A stretch of DNA of 64,000 nucleotides. It comes from Acidimicrobiales bacterium (GTDB lineage: Bacteria; Actinomycetota; Acidimicrobiia; Acidimicrobiales; Aldehydirespiratoraceae). Under the pieces are notes generated by a model. It was not told where the DNA came from. It ran no database searches and saw only the letters and a program-made list of their open reading frames with translations. The DNA is taken from NCBI GenBank assembly GCA_029263195.1, contig JAJCXX010000028.1, positions 35,712 through 99,711 on the forward strand, given 5' to 3'. Position 1 is the stretch's first letter; each line of letters begins with the position of its first letter. Positions 20,997 to 29,716 of this stretch are shown here, piece by piece. The position numbers and the translations under genes are program-made.

Positions 20997-22267
20997 GGTC
21001 GACCGCAGCTGTCGCAATCGCAGCTCTCGGCCTGGTAGCTGCGGCGTGTTCCGATGTGCCGAGTTCTACCCCCGCCGGCACCACGACGACCGCGACCGTG
21101 CCGTCGACCACAGCGGACACCGCCACGGTCCCGGATGCAGCCACGACTCTGCCCCCGTTGCCCGAGTCATCTACCGCGCCCGCCACGACATCGCTTCCGC
21201 CCGGTGACCCCTCACAGGCCTCCGTCACCGCGACCGTGATCGCCACACTCGACGAGCCGATCGCCACCGCTATCGCCCCCGATGGCGGGGTCTGGCTGGC
21301 CCAACGAGACGGGCGAGTCGTCGAGTTCGACCCGACCACAGGTGAATCCGGAGCGACGATCCTCGACATCTCAAGTCTCACAACGGCCGGAGGCGAGCGA
21401 GGGCTCCTGTCGATCGCAGTCGACGCCGACCACCTCTACGTCGACTACACCGACCAATCAGGCAACTCCAACATCGATGTCTACGCCCTCGACCCCGACG
21501 GGACACCCGGCGAACGACGACCGTTGCTCCAGCTGGATCAACCTTTCGCCAACCACAACGGCGGAGGCATGGCGGTCGGACCGGACGGAATGCTCTACGT
21601 GGGATTCGGCGACGGAGGAAGCGGCGGCGATCCCCTCGGGTCGGGTCAGGACCCGACATCGCTGCTGGGATCCGTGATCCGTATCGACCCGACACCCGAC
21701 GGCGATTCGGCCTATTCGATACCGCCCGACAACCCGTTCGCCGATGGAGCCGAGGGACGACCCGAGATCTTCATCACGGGCCTTCGCAACCCGTGGCGGT
21801 TCGCCTTCGACCCCGTCACCGACGATCTCTGGCTGGCCGACGTCGGGCAGGACCGTTTCGAAGAGGTCGACTTGATGCTCGGGTCTGACGGTTGGGGCCG
21901 CGGCGAGAACCTCGGCTGGAACGATCGTGAGGGCTTCCACGATTTCGCCGGCGGTGACTCCGAGGGCTTCATCGAGCCGGTGTTCGAATACCCCCACGAC
22001 GGAAACCCCGGAGGATGCAGTGTCACCGGAGGGCTCGTCTACCGAGGGGGACAGATCCCCGAACTCCACGGTGCCTACCTCTTCGGCGACTTCTGTACCG
22101 CGCGGCTTTGGGCACTATCGGCCTCCGACGACGGCTTCGCCTTTACCGACCTCGATCTCGAGGTTCCGGGTGGGGCGCTCACCTCGTTCGGGGTCGACTC
22201 GAACGGTGAGGTCATGCTCCTCTCGCTCACCGGACAGATCTCACGACTGGAGCCGACCGACAGCTAG
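20993..22267 (+). CDS. PQQ-type sugar dehydrogenase lipoprotein (glucose/sorbosone dehydrogenase family)
   Basis: The GTG at 20993 overlaps the tesB stop and yields 424 residues. The signal peptide ends in LVAAACSD, a lipobox. A Thr/Ser/Pro linker of about 55 residues is followed by a six-bladed beta-propeller: ERGLLSIAVD, FANHNGGGMAVGPDGMLYVGFGDGG (with the catalytic-type His), ITGLRNPWRFAFDP, DVGQDRFEEVD, and GYLFGDFC-type ending (GAYLFGDFCTARLW). This is the soluble glucose dehydrogenase/GSDH fold, which oxidises aldoses outside the membrane with PQQ. No PQQ biosynthesis gene is in view, and many actinobacterial relatives have unknown substrates. Confidence 0.87.
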   Translation: MRSTAAVAIAALGLVAAACSDVPSSTPAGTTTTATVPSTTADTATVPDAATTLPPLPESSTAPATTSLPPGDPSQASVTATVIATLDEPIATAIAPDGGVWLAQRDGRVVEFDPTTGESGATILDISSLTTAGGERGLLSIAVDADHLYVDYTDQSGNSNIDVYALDPDGTPGERRPLLQLDQPFANHNGGGMAVGPDGMLYVGFGDGGSGGDPLGSGQDPTSLLGSVIRIDPTPDGDSAYSIPPDNPFADGAEGRPEIFITGLRNPWRFAFDPVTDDLWLADVGQDRFEEVDLMLGSDGWGRGENLGWNDREGFHDFAGGDSEGFIEPVFEYPHDGNPGGCSVTGGLVYRGGQIPELHGAYLFGDFCTARLWALSASDDGFAFTDLDLEVPGGALTSFGVDSNGEVMLLSLTGQISRLEPTDS

Positions 22268-22291
22268 AGCTGGCCCGGCACCAAAGCCGGC

Positions 22292-22315
22292 TTCGCTCCT
22301 TCATCGACGAGCGAA
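22292..22315 (+). terminator. Hairpin after the sugar dehydrogenase gene
   Basis: TTCGCTC (22292-22298) pairs with GAGCGAA (22309-22315) around a 10-nt loop, 24 bp past the stop codon. No U-tract. Confidence 0.35.
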
Positions 22316-22332
22316 GAGACCAGTGGCCCGTT

Positions 22333-22362
22333 TTGGCGTTGAGCGCAGTCGATAAATATCGT
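22333..22362 (+). promoter_or_regulatory. Candidate promoter TTGGCG-18-TATCGT for the DUF4328 gene
   Basis: TTGGCG (22333-22338) and TATCGT (22357-22362) are 18 bp apart; a GGAGGG ribosome site (22375-22380) follows before the ATG at 22387. Confidence 0.4.
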
Positions 22363-22386
22363 CTCGCAACGGCTGGAGGGCGTGCG

Positions 22387-24195
22387 ATGGATTCAGAGAC
22401 GGGGGAGCCTCAGGGCATCGAGGAGCAACGCGACTCGGATCAGCCGACGAAGCCACCCAAGTCCGTTCCGGCATGGGCCGCGCCGTCATCATCGGTTCCC
22501 CTGCCACCCCCTCCTCCGATCGCCGCCCGCACCGAGCCTCCGGGCAATGTCGAATACGTTCGACCGCCTACTGGGATTGAGCTTTTTCGTTCGCCGTTGA
22601 GAGTTGCACGCGTCCTTCAGTTCTTGCTGGGCGCCTTCACGATCATCTCGGGGATCGCATTGGCCTCCAGTCTGCGGCAGGTGTCAGCCATCTCGAGCGT
22701 CGTGGACGATCCACTCTCGGTCGGGTTCACCGAGCTGGTGTCGGCCCGCGATCGACAAGCAGCCATGGACCTCGTCCAAATCATCGCCTACCTGGTGGTG
22801 GGTGTGGTGTTCATACTTTGGACCAGACGCCTCTACCGGAATCTCCAACCGATCGGAGCCACTCCTCTCCGCTTCTCGGAGGGATGGGCTGTAGGGGCCT
22901 GGCTCGTGCCGTTCCTGAACTTGGTTCGACCGAAGCAGATTCTCGACGACATCTGGAAGGCGAGTGAACCCAGCCACGAATCTGTCTTTGGTCCCTCGTG
23001 GAGGTTCGGCCGGGTCTCGCCACTTCTCCACTGGTGGTGGGCAGCGTTTCTGGCGAACGTAGCGATCGGCATTATCGGCTCAAGTCAGGATGTGCTGGTT
23101 GAATCCACAATCGAAGATTCGCTCACCGCAGCGAACTGGTTCGCCATCCAAGACGCAGCGGTTGCCGTGTTGGGAGTTGTTGCCTTCATCGTGGTTGGGC
23201 GAACGACCGATCGCCAGGTTGCCCGAGCAGACCAGATCCGCAGGATTTCTACGCAGCAACCCGAGCCACAGGACCACCAGGCCAGCCGCGGAGCGCGTTC
23301 GTTGGCGGTCTTGGCCGGCATTGTTGCCACAACCTTCGTTGGCGTCGTAGCGGCGTCCCTGGTCTTCGAGAGTCAGGACGGAACCAATGACGCCAGCACC
23401 GAAATCGCCAGCAGCAATCCCGGAGCCGGAGTGCTACTCGACGATCTCACCATCGGGGATTGCGTGGATCTTCCCAGTGATCTCGAACCCAGCAGCGACT
23501 CAGCTCCGCCTCTACTGGCGATGAGGCAATTCGGATGCGATGTCGGTCATCATCTGGAGGTGATCGCGATCGTCCAACACCCCGCAGAGATGGCTGCCGA
23601 GTTCCCCGGAGAACTGGAATTGGCCAGCTTTGGCGACGCCGCCTGCATCGGCGAAGTGGGCGACTACGTGGGGGCACCTTGGCCCGGCACCGGTCTCGAC
23701 GTGCAGGCAATCCGACCCATACCTGAAGGATGGATCATTGGTGACCGTCGATTCATATGCTTGGCCTCGTCGATGGACGGTGAGGCCATGACCACCACGA
23801 TCAAGGGCTCTGGTGGGATCATCGGCCCCAGCCAGAGGACGCCTTGGAGCCTCGAGAATGGAGACTGCTTCAACGATCCGCCATCGGTGGAGAAGATTCT
23901 GATGACTGTCGTTTCCTGCGACGTTCGCCACAACTACGAGACCTTCGCCGTCGTCGACCATCCAGGTCTTCCCGCAGACGGTTACCCCGGCGATGACGCG
24001 ATGACTGAATTCGTCGACCAGGTGTGCAGCGAGGAGTTCGAGGCTCGAGTCGACGAGTCGGCAAGGGATCAGCTCGACTTCGGCTTCTACGGCAGCCCGT
24101 TCCCCGGTTCGTGGAGCTCGGGGCATCGATCGGTTTCTTGCGTCGTGTGGGATGTCGACTTCCCTCAGATCATCGGCACCGTGTTGATCGACTAG
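22387..24195 (+). CDS. DUF4328 membrane protein with two C-terminal septum-formation-like modules
   Basis: The ATG at 22387 follows GGAGGG by 6 nt and gives 602 residues. A Pro-rich cytoplasmic N-terminus (to about 60) precedes DUF4328 with four or five membrane helices and the signature EGWAVGAWLVPFLNLVRPKQILDDIW. After another helix (LAVLAGIVATTFVGVVAASLV) come two repeats of an extracytoplasmic domain: GDCVDL...FGCDVGHHLEVIAIV and GDCFND...VSCDVRHNYETFAVVDHPG. Each has paired Cys residues and a P(W/F)PG motif, as in the septum-formation family. Function is unknown; export-side location and cell-envelope association are inferred. Base composition is lower in GC than most neighbours. Confidence 0.75.
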   Translation: MDSETGEPQGIEEQRDSDQPTKPPKSVPAWAAPSSSVPLPPPPPIAARTEPPGNVEYVRPPTGIELFRSPLRVARVLQFLLGAFTIISGIALASSLRQVSAISSVVDDPLSVGFTELVSARDRQAAMDLVQIIAYLVVGVVFILWTRRLYRNLQPIGATPLRFSEGWAVGAWLVPFLNLVRPKQILDDIWKASEPSHESVFGPSWRFGRVSPLLHWWWAAFLANVAIGIIGSSQDVLVESTIEDSLTAANWFAIQDAAVAVLGVVAFIVVGRTTDRQVARADQIRRISTQQPEPQDHQASRGARSLAVLAGIVATTFVGVVAASLVFESQDGTNDASTEIASSNPGAGVLLDDLTIGDCVDLPSDLEPSSDSAPPLLAMRQFGCDVGHHLEVIAIVQHPAEMAAEFPGELELASFGDAACIGEVGDYVGAPWPGTGLDVQAIRPIPEGWIIGDRRFICLASSMDGEAMTTTIKGSGGIIGPSQRTPWSLENGDCFNDPPSVEKILMTVVSCDVRHNYETFAVVDHPGLPADGYPGDDAMTEFVDQVCSEEFEARVDESARDQLDFGFYGSPFPGSWSSGHRSVSCVVWDVDFPQIIGTVLID

Positions 24196-24213
24196 GTGTG
24201 GCTCTGCGCTGAT

Positions 24214-24219
24214 TAGCCT
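24214..24219 (+). promoter_or_regulatory. Candidate -10 (TAGCCT) for the GNAT gene
   Basis: TAGCCT matches TANNNT and would start a leader of about 25 nt carrying the AGGAGCG ribosome site before ATG 24251. Confidence 0.3.
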
Positions 24220-24250
24220 CGGGACACTGCAACCGACGTAGGAGCGCTCC

Positions 24251-24679
24251 ATGGTCGACATCTCCATCGCAACCGAGGTGACCGACGAGCTCGTCGACGC
24301 GTTCGATCGGCTGGTGCCGCAGCTCTCGAACTCCAACCCCCCTCCCTCGCGCGAGATGCTCCAGCAGATCGTCGACAGCGAAGCATCCACACTCCTGATA
24401 GCGCACCATGAGTCGATGATCGTCGGCACTCTCACCCTGGCCACGTTTCAAATCCCCACGGGTGTTCGTGCTTGGATCGAGGACGTGATCGTCGACGGCG
24501 CTGTACGCGGGCGCGGAGTGGGACAATCGCTCAACCTGGCCGCTCTCGAGCACGCCCGCACCTTGGGGGCCATCACGGTTGATCTCACGTCTCGGCCATC
24601 GCGGGAGGCCGCGAACCGGCTCTACGCGCGACTCGGATTCGTGCAGCGTGAGACCAACGTCTACCGGTACCAGCTCTGA
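24251..24679 (+). CDS. GNAT-family N-acetyltransferase
   Basis: The 142-residue protein has a single GNAT domain. WIEDVIVDGAVRGRGVGQSLNLAALEHAR (about residues 76-104, quoted for its V..RGRGVG motif A that binds the pyrophosphate of acetyl-CoA) and the late ANRLYARLGFVQRETNVYRYQL match the family's motifs A and B. The ATG is preceded by AGGAGCG 7 nt upstream. It is a single-gene unit and the acceptor substrate cannot be inferred. Confidence 0.87.
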   Translation: MVDISIATEVTDELVDAFDRLVPQLSNSNPPPSREMLQQIVDSEASTLLIAHHESMIVGTLTLATFQIPTGVRAWIEDVIVDGAVRGRGVGQSLNLAALEHARTLGAITVDLTSRPSREAANRLYARLGFVQRETNVYRYQL

Positions 24680-24747
24680 CCAGTTGGTCCGACAAAGGTC
24701 CGGACAATTACGTCCGTTGTAGAGCAGACAACCGATTTTTCGCAATC

Positions 24748-24753
24748 TATGCT
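24748..24753 (+). promoter_or_regulatory. Candidate -10 (TATGCT) for the 47-residue small protein gene
   Basis: TATGCT lies about 50 nt before the GTG at 24803. No good -35 is seen. Upstream (24684-24720) is a run of GTCCG/CGGAC repeats that could fold. Confidence 0.3.
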
Positions 24754-24802
24754 GGACGAGCGGACGAGTCGCATTTCGGGGCGACTACGACAGGAGACAA
24801 GG

Positions 24803-24946
24803 GTGAGTTCCGAGCTTCACACTGGCGGATATGTGGTTGCGAATCGGGTTGATCGCGAAGAAGCCGACCGGCTTCGAGCCGAACTCGATGGTGCTGTGGT
24901 GAGCAGAAATGCCGACGGCACATACCGAGTGACCCGTACCCGCTGA
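24803..24946 (+). CDS. Small conserved-looking hypothetical protein, 47 residues
   Basis: The GTG at 24803 is chosen because CAGGAGAC (24791-24798) is a clear ribosome site; an upstream in-frame ATG at 24749 overlaps the candidate promoter and lacks one. The product has GGYVVANRVDREEADRLRAELDGAVVSRNADGTYRV split over two strands and a helix, with regular charge periodicity and good codon bias. I do not recognise a family. It ends 20 bp before the PAC2 gene. Confidence 0.6.
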   Translation: MSSELHTGGYVVANRVDREEADRLRAELDGAVVSRNADGTYRVTRTR

Positions 24947-24953
24947 CCGCCGA

Positions 24954-24959
24954 TAGCGT
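24954..24959 (+). promoter_or_regulatory. Leaderless -10 (TAGCGT) for the PAC2 gene
   Basis: TAGCGT plus 7 nt precedes GTG 24967, the same spacing as for hemE and otsA. Confidence 0.5.
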
Positions 24960-24966
24960 TCCGGTC

Positions 24967-25851
24967 GTGTCGTCGCGGCCCGATCACCAAAGCCATGTCG
25001 AGTGGCTCGATTCCACGCCAGCCCTGCGCGATCCGATTCTGATCGCGGCGTTCGAGGGATGGAACGACGCCGGCGATGCTGCCACCATGGCCTTGCGCCA
25101 TCTCGCCGACGGGTGGAGGGCCCAGCCTCTGGCCGAGATCAAGTCCGAGGTCTTCTACGACTTCAGCACCGCCCGTCCGCTGGTGACTCTCGACGAACTC
25201 AATGCCCGTAGCCTCACCTGGCCGAGCAACCTTTTCACGACCGCCCACGTCCCCGACGCCCCTCACGACGTGCTGCTCCTGCTCGGTCTCGAGCCACAAC
25301 TTCAATGGCGGACATTTTGCGAGGAGGTCATCTCGGTCGCCCAGACGCTCGGCGTCGAGCGTGTGATCACGCTGGGCGCGCTACTCGCCGACGTTCCCCA
25401 CACCCGCCCGGTCGAGATTTACGGCGCCACCGACGACCCCCAGCTCATCGAGAAGCTCGGCCTGTCGCCATCCACCTACGAGGGACCAACCGGTATCACG
25501 GGCGTACTCACCACGATGTGCACCGATGCCGGACTCTCCACCACCTCGTTCTGGTCGGCCATCCCCTCCTACGTCCCGGGCTCACCGTCGCCGAAGGCCG
25601 CTCTCTCACTGGTCCACAAGGTGTGCGAGGTGGTGGGCGCCTCCATCTACGACACCGATCTCGAAATCGCTTCGGTCACCTACGAACGACAGGTCGACGA
25701 ACTTCTCACCGAGGACGAAGAGACGGCGGCCTATGTGGCCGATCTCGAAGAGGCCTGGGACAGCGAAGACCCGGCTGAAGACGTCGATCTCGAAGCCGAC
25801 CCAGCTGAACTCGTCGCCGAAGTCGAGAAGTTTCTACGCGACAACGAGTGA
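24967..25851 (+). CDS. PAC2-family (proteasome assembly chaperone-like) protein
   Basis: The 294-residue protein starts at GTG 24967 with a leaderless-type promoter. PILIAAFEGWNDAGDAATMAL is the PAC2 signature, followed by VLLLLGLEPQLQWRTF, ITLGALLADVPHTRPV, and YEGPTGITGVL. An acidic C-terminal tail of about 45 residues (ELLTEDEETAAYVADLEE onward) is typical of actinobacterial members. PAC2 proteins in eukaryotes chaperone proteasome assembly. In actinobacteria the role is unsettled, although many of these bacteria have a proteasome. Confidence 0.9.
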   Translation: MSSRPDHQSHVEWLDSTPALRDPILIAAFEGWNDAGDAATMALRHLADGWRAQPLAEIKSEVFYDFSTARPLVTLDELNARSLTWPSNLFTTAHVPDAPHDVLLLLGLEPQLQWRTFCEEVISVAQTLGVERVITLGALLADVPHTRPVEIYGATDDPQLIEKLGLSPSTYEGPTGITGVLTTMCTDAGLSTTSFWSAIPSYVPGSPSPKAALSLVHKVCEVVGASIYDTDLEIASVTYERQVDELLTEDEETAAYVADLEEAWDSEDPAEDVDLEADPAELVAEVEKFLRDNE

Positions 25852-25861
25852 TATCGGCGGC

Positions 25862-26683
25862 CTAGAGCTGAACCAGTTGCTCGTCCATCCATTCGATCGA
25901 CGTAGCGACAATCTCCGGACCCGAAGGCTCATTGAATATCTCGTGGCGCAGACCCGGGTAGACGATCCGCTTCACATCGGGCAGGCCCTCCAGCAACTGT
26001 GACGCCGACTCGGGTACCAGACCGTCGTCGCCGCCGTGCATGACCAAGGTCGGGATTGACAGCCGGTCGATTCTGGCTCGGGTCGTGTCGATCGCCCCGA
26101 GAAGAGCCCGGCCCAGTGATGCAGTGGGATAGGGAACTCTCAGAGGGTCGGCGTAGAACTCCTCGCCGATCTTCGGGTCGGTGGACAACAGCGCCGGGTC
26201 GCCGTCCTCCTTGATCTCCATGCGGGGGAAGAACCGGCCGAGCACTGGCGCCACCAACCGCAGGAACGGGCTGATGTCAGCACCCAGAGCGGGACCTGAG
26301 AGCACCAACAGGTCGGGAAGAGGGCGGTCGTCCACGCAGTAGCTCGTGGCGATCAGTCCGCCCATGGAATGCCCGAGCATGATCGTGGGCAACTCGAGGG
26401 AACGAATCTGGAGGAGTTGATCCTCGACATCATCGAGATATTGCGCCCAGTTGTCGACATGGCCGCGGCGCCCACCGGTCTGCCCATAGCCCCGATGGTC
26501 GATTCCGACCACCTCGAACCCGGCCGCGGCCAGCTGGTCACCTACCGCCTCGTAGCGTCCGGAATGCTCGGCAATGCCGTGGAGCAGGAGCACAGCCGCC
26601 CGAGCCGGGCCGGCGGGCTCCCAACGTCGTCGTAGCTGAACGAGGCCGTCGCGCGTGGTCCCGTGATCAATGATTGCTGTCAC
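25862..26683 (-). CDS. Alpha/beta hydrolase of the monoacylglycerol lipase type
   Basis: The 273-residue protein has AVLLLHGIAEHSGRYE (oxyanion loop, about residue 30), GIDHRGYGQTGGRRGHV, the nucleophile elbow LGHSMGGLIA (Ser near 107), Asp in MHGGDDGLVP and His in YPGLRHEIFNEP. The HGIAEHSGRY and GHSMGG pattern is that of monoglyceride lipases and lysophospholipases (Hydrolase_4). Its ATG overlaps the nudix stop (ATGA), so it is the third gene of a glnD-nudix-hydrolase operon on the minus strand. Confidence 0.9.
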   Translation of the reverse strand: MTAIIDHGTTRDGLVQLRRRWEPAGPARAAVLLLHGIAEHSGRYEAVGDQLAAAGFEVVGIDHRGYGQTGGRRGHVDNWAQYLDDVEDQLLQIRSLELPTIMLGHSMGGLIATSYCVDDRPLPDLLVLSGPALGADISPFLRLVAPVLGRFFPRMEIKEDGDPALLSTDPKIGEEFYADPLRVPYPTASLGRALLGAIDTTRARIDRLSIPTLVMHGGDDGLVPESASQLLEGLPDVKRIVYPGLRHEIFNEPSGPEIVATSIEWMDEQLVQL

Positions 26684-27381
26684 TGCAGCTCCGTATCTGT
26701 CTGGGGATCACCGCGCCAAGGGGGAGAACGCGGATGGTCGAAATCAACCTCGACATCCTCGCCGCGGATCGCACGAAAAGCATGATCGGCCCACGACTCC
26801 GCTCCCGCCACGGCATCGGGAAGACCGTGCTGGGGAAAGAAACCGACGTCGTCGCACTCGAGAGGGTGGGGCCGAAGCGAGCCTCCCGTCATTTGACACT
26901 GAAACACCAGCGACACCAACGGGATGCGGGTGAACCCGCGGCGAATGCCGTCGACCACAGCAATCAGTCGAACCACCTCGCACTCGATGCCTGTCTCCTC
27001 GGCCACTTCCTTCACCACCACCTCGGCCGGCGAATAGCCGACATCGGCCCAGCCGGTCGGAAAGAGCCAGATCCCCGTATCGGCCCGCTTCACAAGGAGG
27101 ATCTCGTGGTCGTCGTTTCCGACCACAGCGCCGACCGTGACCTTCGGCGTCACGTATCCGGGTACACCGTGTCCGACCGATTCGAGCCAGGCCTCGACCT
27201 GCTGGTCGGGGTCGATCCCACCTTGCACATGGGATCGGATGTCGGCGGCAATCTGGAGCACCTCTTCGAACCGTTCGCGCTCGTAGAGATTCTCGGTGAA
27301 TCCCATGCCCGTCCGCGCTGTGGCGGACAATGCCTCGGCCCAACGGATGAGGTTGCTTTCGTTGGCCGGCTCGGTCGTCAC
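26680..27381 (-). CDS. NUDIX hydrolase with N-terminal Nudix_N-like domain
   Basis: The 233-residue protein has a helical N-terminal domain of about 75 residues (TARTGMGFTENLYERERFEEVLQIA), as in the Nudix_N family that includes ADP-ribose and related pyrophosphatases, then a Nudix fold starting PKVTVGAVVGNDDHEILLVKR. The Nudix box reads GWADVGYSPAEVVVKEVAEETGI: the core EVAEE is intact, but the first conserved Glu (GX5E) is Tyr and the Arg is Lys. Activity is probable because metal binding rests mainly on the later glutamates. It lies 9 bp after glnD and overlaps the following hydrolase by 4 bp. Confidence 0.85.
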   Translation of the reverse strand: MTTEPANESNLIRWAEALSATARTGMGFTENLYERERFEEVLQIAADIRSHVQGGIDPDQQVEAWLESVGHGVPGYVTPKVTVGAVVGNDDHEILLVKRADTGIWLFPTGWADVGYSPAEVVVKEVAEETGIECEVVRLIAVVDGIRRGFTRIPLVSLVFQCQMTGGSLRPHPLECDDVGFFPQHGLPDAVAGAESWADHAFRAIRGEDVEVDFDHPRSPPWRGDPQTDTELQ

Positions 27382-27390
27382 TTGGGCACC

Positions 27391-29682
27391 CTACGCGTCG
27401 GCAACGATGGCCGTCAGAATCGCCAGCTCGATTTCAGTCATGTAGGTGTCGCCGCTCATCTTCGTTCCGTTTGGTGGGTTCACGTAGAACGTGTCGACGA
27501 CATCGTGGCCGAGGGTCTGGACCTTGGCTTGTTTGATGTCGATGTCGAGATCGGCCAACGCCCTCGTGATGCGGTAGAGAAGCCCGATCGAGTCGGGGCC
27601 ACGAACTTCGATCACGGTCGCGACCGCCGAGGTCTCGTTGTCGAACACGACCTGCGGGTCCGATGGTCGGGCAGTCGTGACGCGCTGGAATCGGTAGGTA
27701 CGAGACCGCTGCAACAACCGCGCCCGAAGGGCGATTCGGCCGGCTATGGCATCCTCGACGTCGCTGATGACCTTCTCGGGTCGTTCCTCCAACCCGACTC
27801 CCCTACCCAGTCGCATCAGATGGAGCGACATGCCGTCGGCGGTCTCGACATTGGCTTTGAGGATCTCGACACCATTGAGGGCCAATGCCCCCGAAACCCT
27901 GGAGAACATCCCCGGGCGATCGAAGGTCACCACAGTCAGCTCGTGTCCGTCGATGGCGACCACCACTTCGCCGGAAGTAAGCAACTCGATGTGTCGGTCG
28001 GTGGGGAACGTCTCGGGGGGTTCGCCGGGATCGCCCTCTCGAAGGAACCGGCAGCTGCGTTCGGCGAGCTCGTCAACCAAACCGGCCTTCCAAGATCCCC
28101 AAGCGGCCGGCCCGGTTGCGATCGAATCGGCCTCAGTGAGAGCTGCCAGCAGCTCGATCGTGTTGATCGAGCCGGCCTGATCGACGACGAATCGGATGGT
28201 GCCGGGATCGTCGAGATCACGACGCGAGGCAACGTCGGGCAAAAGCAGATGGTGGCGCACCAGCGCGGCGAGGACTTCCACGTCGGATGGCGAGTATCCC
28301 ATCCGGGCCGCAATGCGACGCACGAGCTCAACCCCGACAACGCTGTGGTCGCCGGAGTAGCCCTTGCCGATGTCGTGGAAGAGCGCGCCGAGCACCAGCA
28401 GATCGGGCCGCTCGACCCGATCGGCGATGGCAGCGGCTTCGGCGGCGGTCTCCAACAGGTGCCGGTCGACCGTGAACCGGTGATAGGCGTTGCGTTGGGG
28501 GCGGCTCCGATTGGGCGCCCACTCGGGGATGATCCGACTGATCAGGTCGACCTGATCGAGGGCCTCCAATACCCGAATGGCATCGCTACCGGTGAGCAGC
28601 AGGTCGACAAGAACGTCGCGGGCGTCGTCGGGCCACGGGTCCGGAAGGACCGGGCTCTTTTCGGCGAGCCGATCCAGCACGCTTCGTCGCACGAACGCGT
28701 CGTGGCGGGCGGCGGCCAGAGCAACTCTGAGAGGCAGAACCGCATCTCCCTCGATATCGGCCTCGTCGGTGAGATACAGGGTGTCGTCGAGGACCTCGAT
28801 GCCGTGGCCGCAGCGAACCGGCTTGCTTCGAAACCGTCGTCGGCTGTCGCGGACATGGAGCCGATGGAGCACAGCATCCTCGATCCATGCCACCGACCTG
28901 CTCGCCACCGCGATGTCGGCCATCAGGGCGTCGGCATCGGTATAGCTGAGGAGCGGGGCCACCTCATCCTGCTCCTGAAGCAGCAACACGTCGTTGGCTC
29001 GTCCGGTTCGCCGATGTAGCTCGACCCTCGCTGCAAGCAAGGTGTCGTGGGGTCCGGCCAGTCCCGCACTCTCGCTGGGCCCCAGAAGCGACCCATCAAC
29101 CTGATTCATCCATCGAAGTGAATGAACATCACGCAGCCCGCCTCGAGCCTCCTTCAGGTCGGGCTCGAGCAGGAATGCCACCTCTCCGAATCGGCTGTGT
29201 CGTTCCCGCATCGACTCTCCGAGCATCGGAAGCATTCGGTCGGCCCGGTCGGTCCACAACGCCCCGGCCCTCTCGACCAGGTCGGCGAACATCCTGCGAT
29301 CGCCGCCCAGCCACCTCACGTCGAGCAACGAGGTGGCCGTTTCGAGATCCGTCGAGGCCAACTCGATGGCTTCGTCCACCGTCCGCACGGCATGACCCAG
29401 CTTCATGCCGGAATCCCAGATCGGATACCAGATCCGCTCGGCTACCTCGGCGACCGAGCCCGAACCGTCGTGGATGAGCAGCAGATCGAGATCGCTGCAC
29501 GGGCTCAGTTGACCACGGCCGTAGCCGCCTACCGCGGCGATGGTCACCCCGGGAACCTCACCCACTCCCGACACGATCGCACTTACCCAATCGTCGATCG
29601 CGGCAGTCCACGCTTTGGACAATCCGGTGCCCACGAGCGACATGTCGTCGAGAAGATGAGCGGTTGCCGGGCCGGCAGTCAT
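27391..29682 (-). CDS. glnD: [Protein-PII] uridylyltransferase / uridylyl-removing enzyme
   Basis: The 763-residue protein has the full GlnD order: nucleotidyltransferase with GGYGRGQLSPCSDLDLLLIH (about residues 52-71), a central helical region, an HD domain (GALFHDIGKGYSGDHSVVG, about 430) and two C-terminal ACT domains (VVAIDGHELTVVTFDRPGMFSRVSG begins the first, VIEVRGPDSIGLLYRIT the second). It senses glutamine and modifies PII to control nitrogen assimilation; in many actinobacteria it adenylylates GlnK. Neither glnB/glnK nor amtB is adjacent, which is unusual. The ATG at 29682 has TAGAGT 6 nt upstream and looks leaderless. Confidence 0.94.
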   Translation of the reverse strand: MTAGPATAHLLDDMSLVGTGLSKAWTAAIDDWVSAIVSGVGEVPGVTIAAVGGYGRGQLSPCSDLDLLLIHDGSGSVAEVAERIWYPIWDSGMKLGHAVRTVDEAIELASTDLETATSLLDVRWLGGDRRMFADLVERAGALWTDRADRMLPMLGESMRERHSRFGEVAFLLEPDLKEARGGLRDVHSLRWMNQVDGSLLGPSESAGLAGPHDTLLAARVELHRRTGRANDVLLLQEQDEVAPLLSYTDADALMADIAVASRSVAWIEDAVLHRLHVRDSRRRFRSKPVRCGHGIEVLDDTLYLTDEADIEGDAVLPLRVALAAARHDAFVRRSVLDRLAEKSPVLPDPWPDDARDVLVDLLLTGSDAIRVLEALDQVDLISRIIPEWAPNRSRPQRNAYHRFTVDRHLLETAAEAAAIADRVERPDLLVLGALFHDIGKGYSGDHSVVGVELVRRIAARMGYSPSDVEVLAALVRHHLLLPDVASRRDLDDPGTIRFVVDQAGSINTIELLAALTEADSIATGPAAWGSWKAGLVDELAERSCRFLREGDPGEPPETFPTDRHIELLTSGEVVVAIDGHELTVVTFDRPGMFSRVSGALALNGVEILKANVETADGMSLHLMRLGRGVGLEERPEKVISDVEDAIAGRIALRARLLQRSRTYRFQRVTTARPSDPQVVFDNETSAVATVIEVRGPDSIGLLYRITRALADLDIDIKQAKVQTLGHDVVDTFYVNPPNGTKMSGDTYMTEIELAILTAIVADA

Positions 29683-29688
29683 GGACTC

Positions 29689-29694
29689 ACTCTA
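29689..29694 (-). promoter_or_regulatory. Leaderless -10 (TAGAGT) for glnD
   Basis: TAGAGT on the minus strand is 6 nt before the ATG at 29682. Confidence 0.45.
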
Positions 29695-29716
29695 CGGACA
29701 CCGACACAATCGGTCC

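Noticed and set aside
26674..29019. 781-codon open frame on the plus strand
   Set aside because: It is antisense to glnD and the nudix gene, both of which have full domain sets. Its composition (His/Arg/Asp-rich, no motifs) is that of a shadow frame in high-GC DNA.
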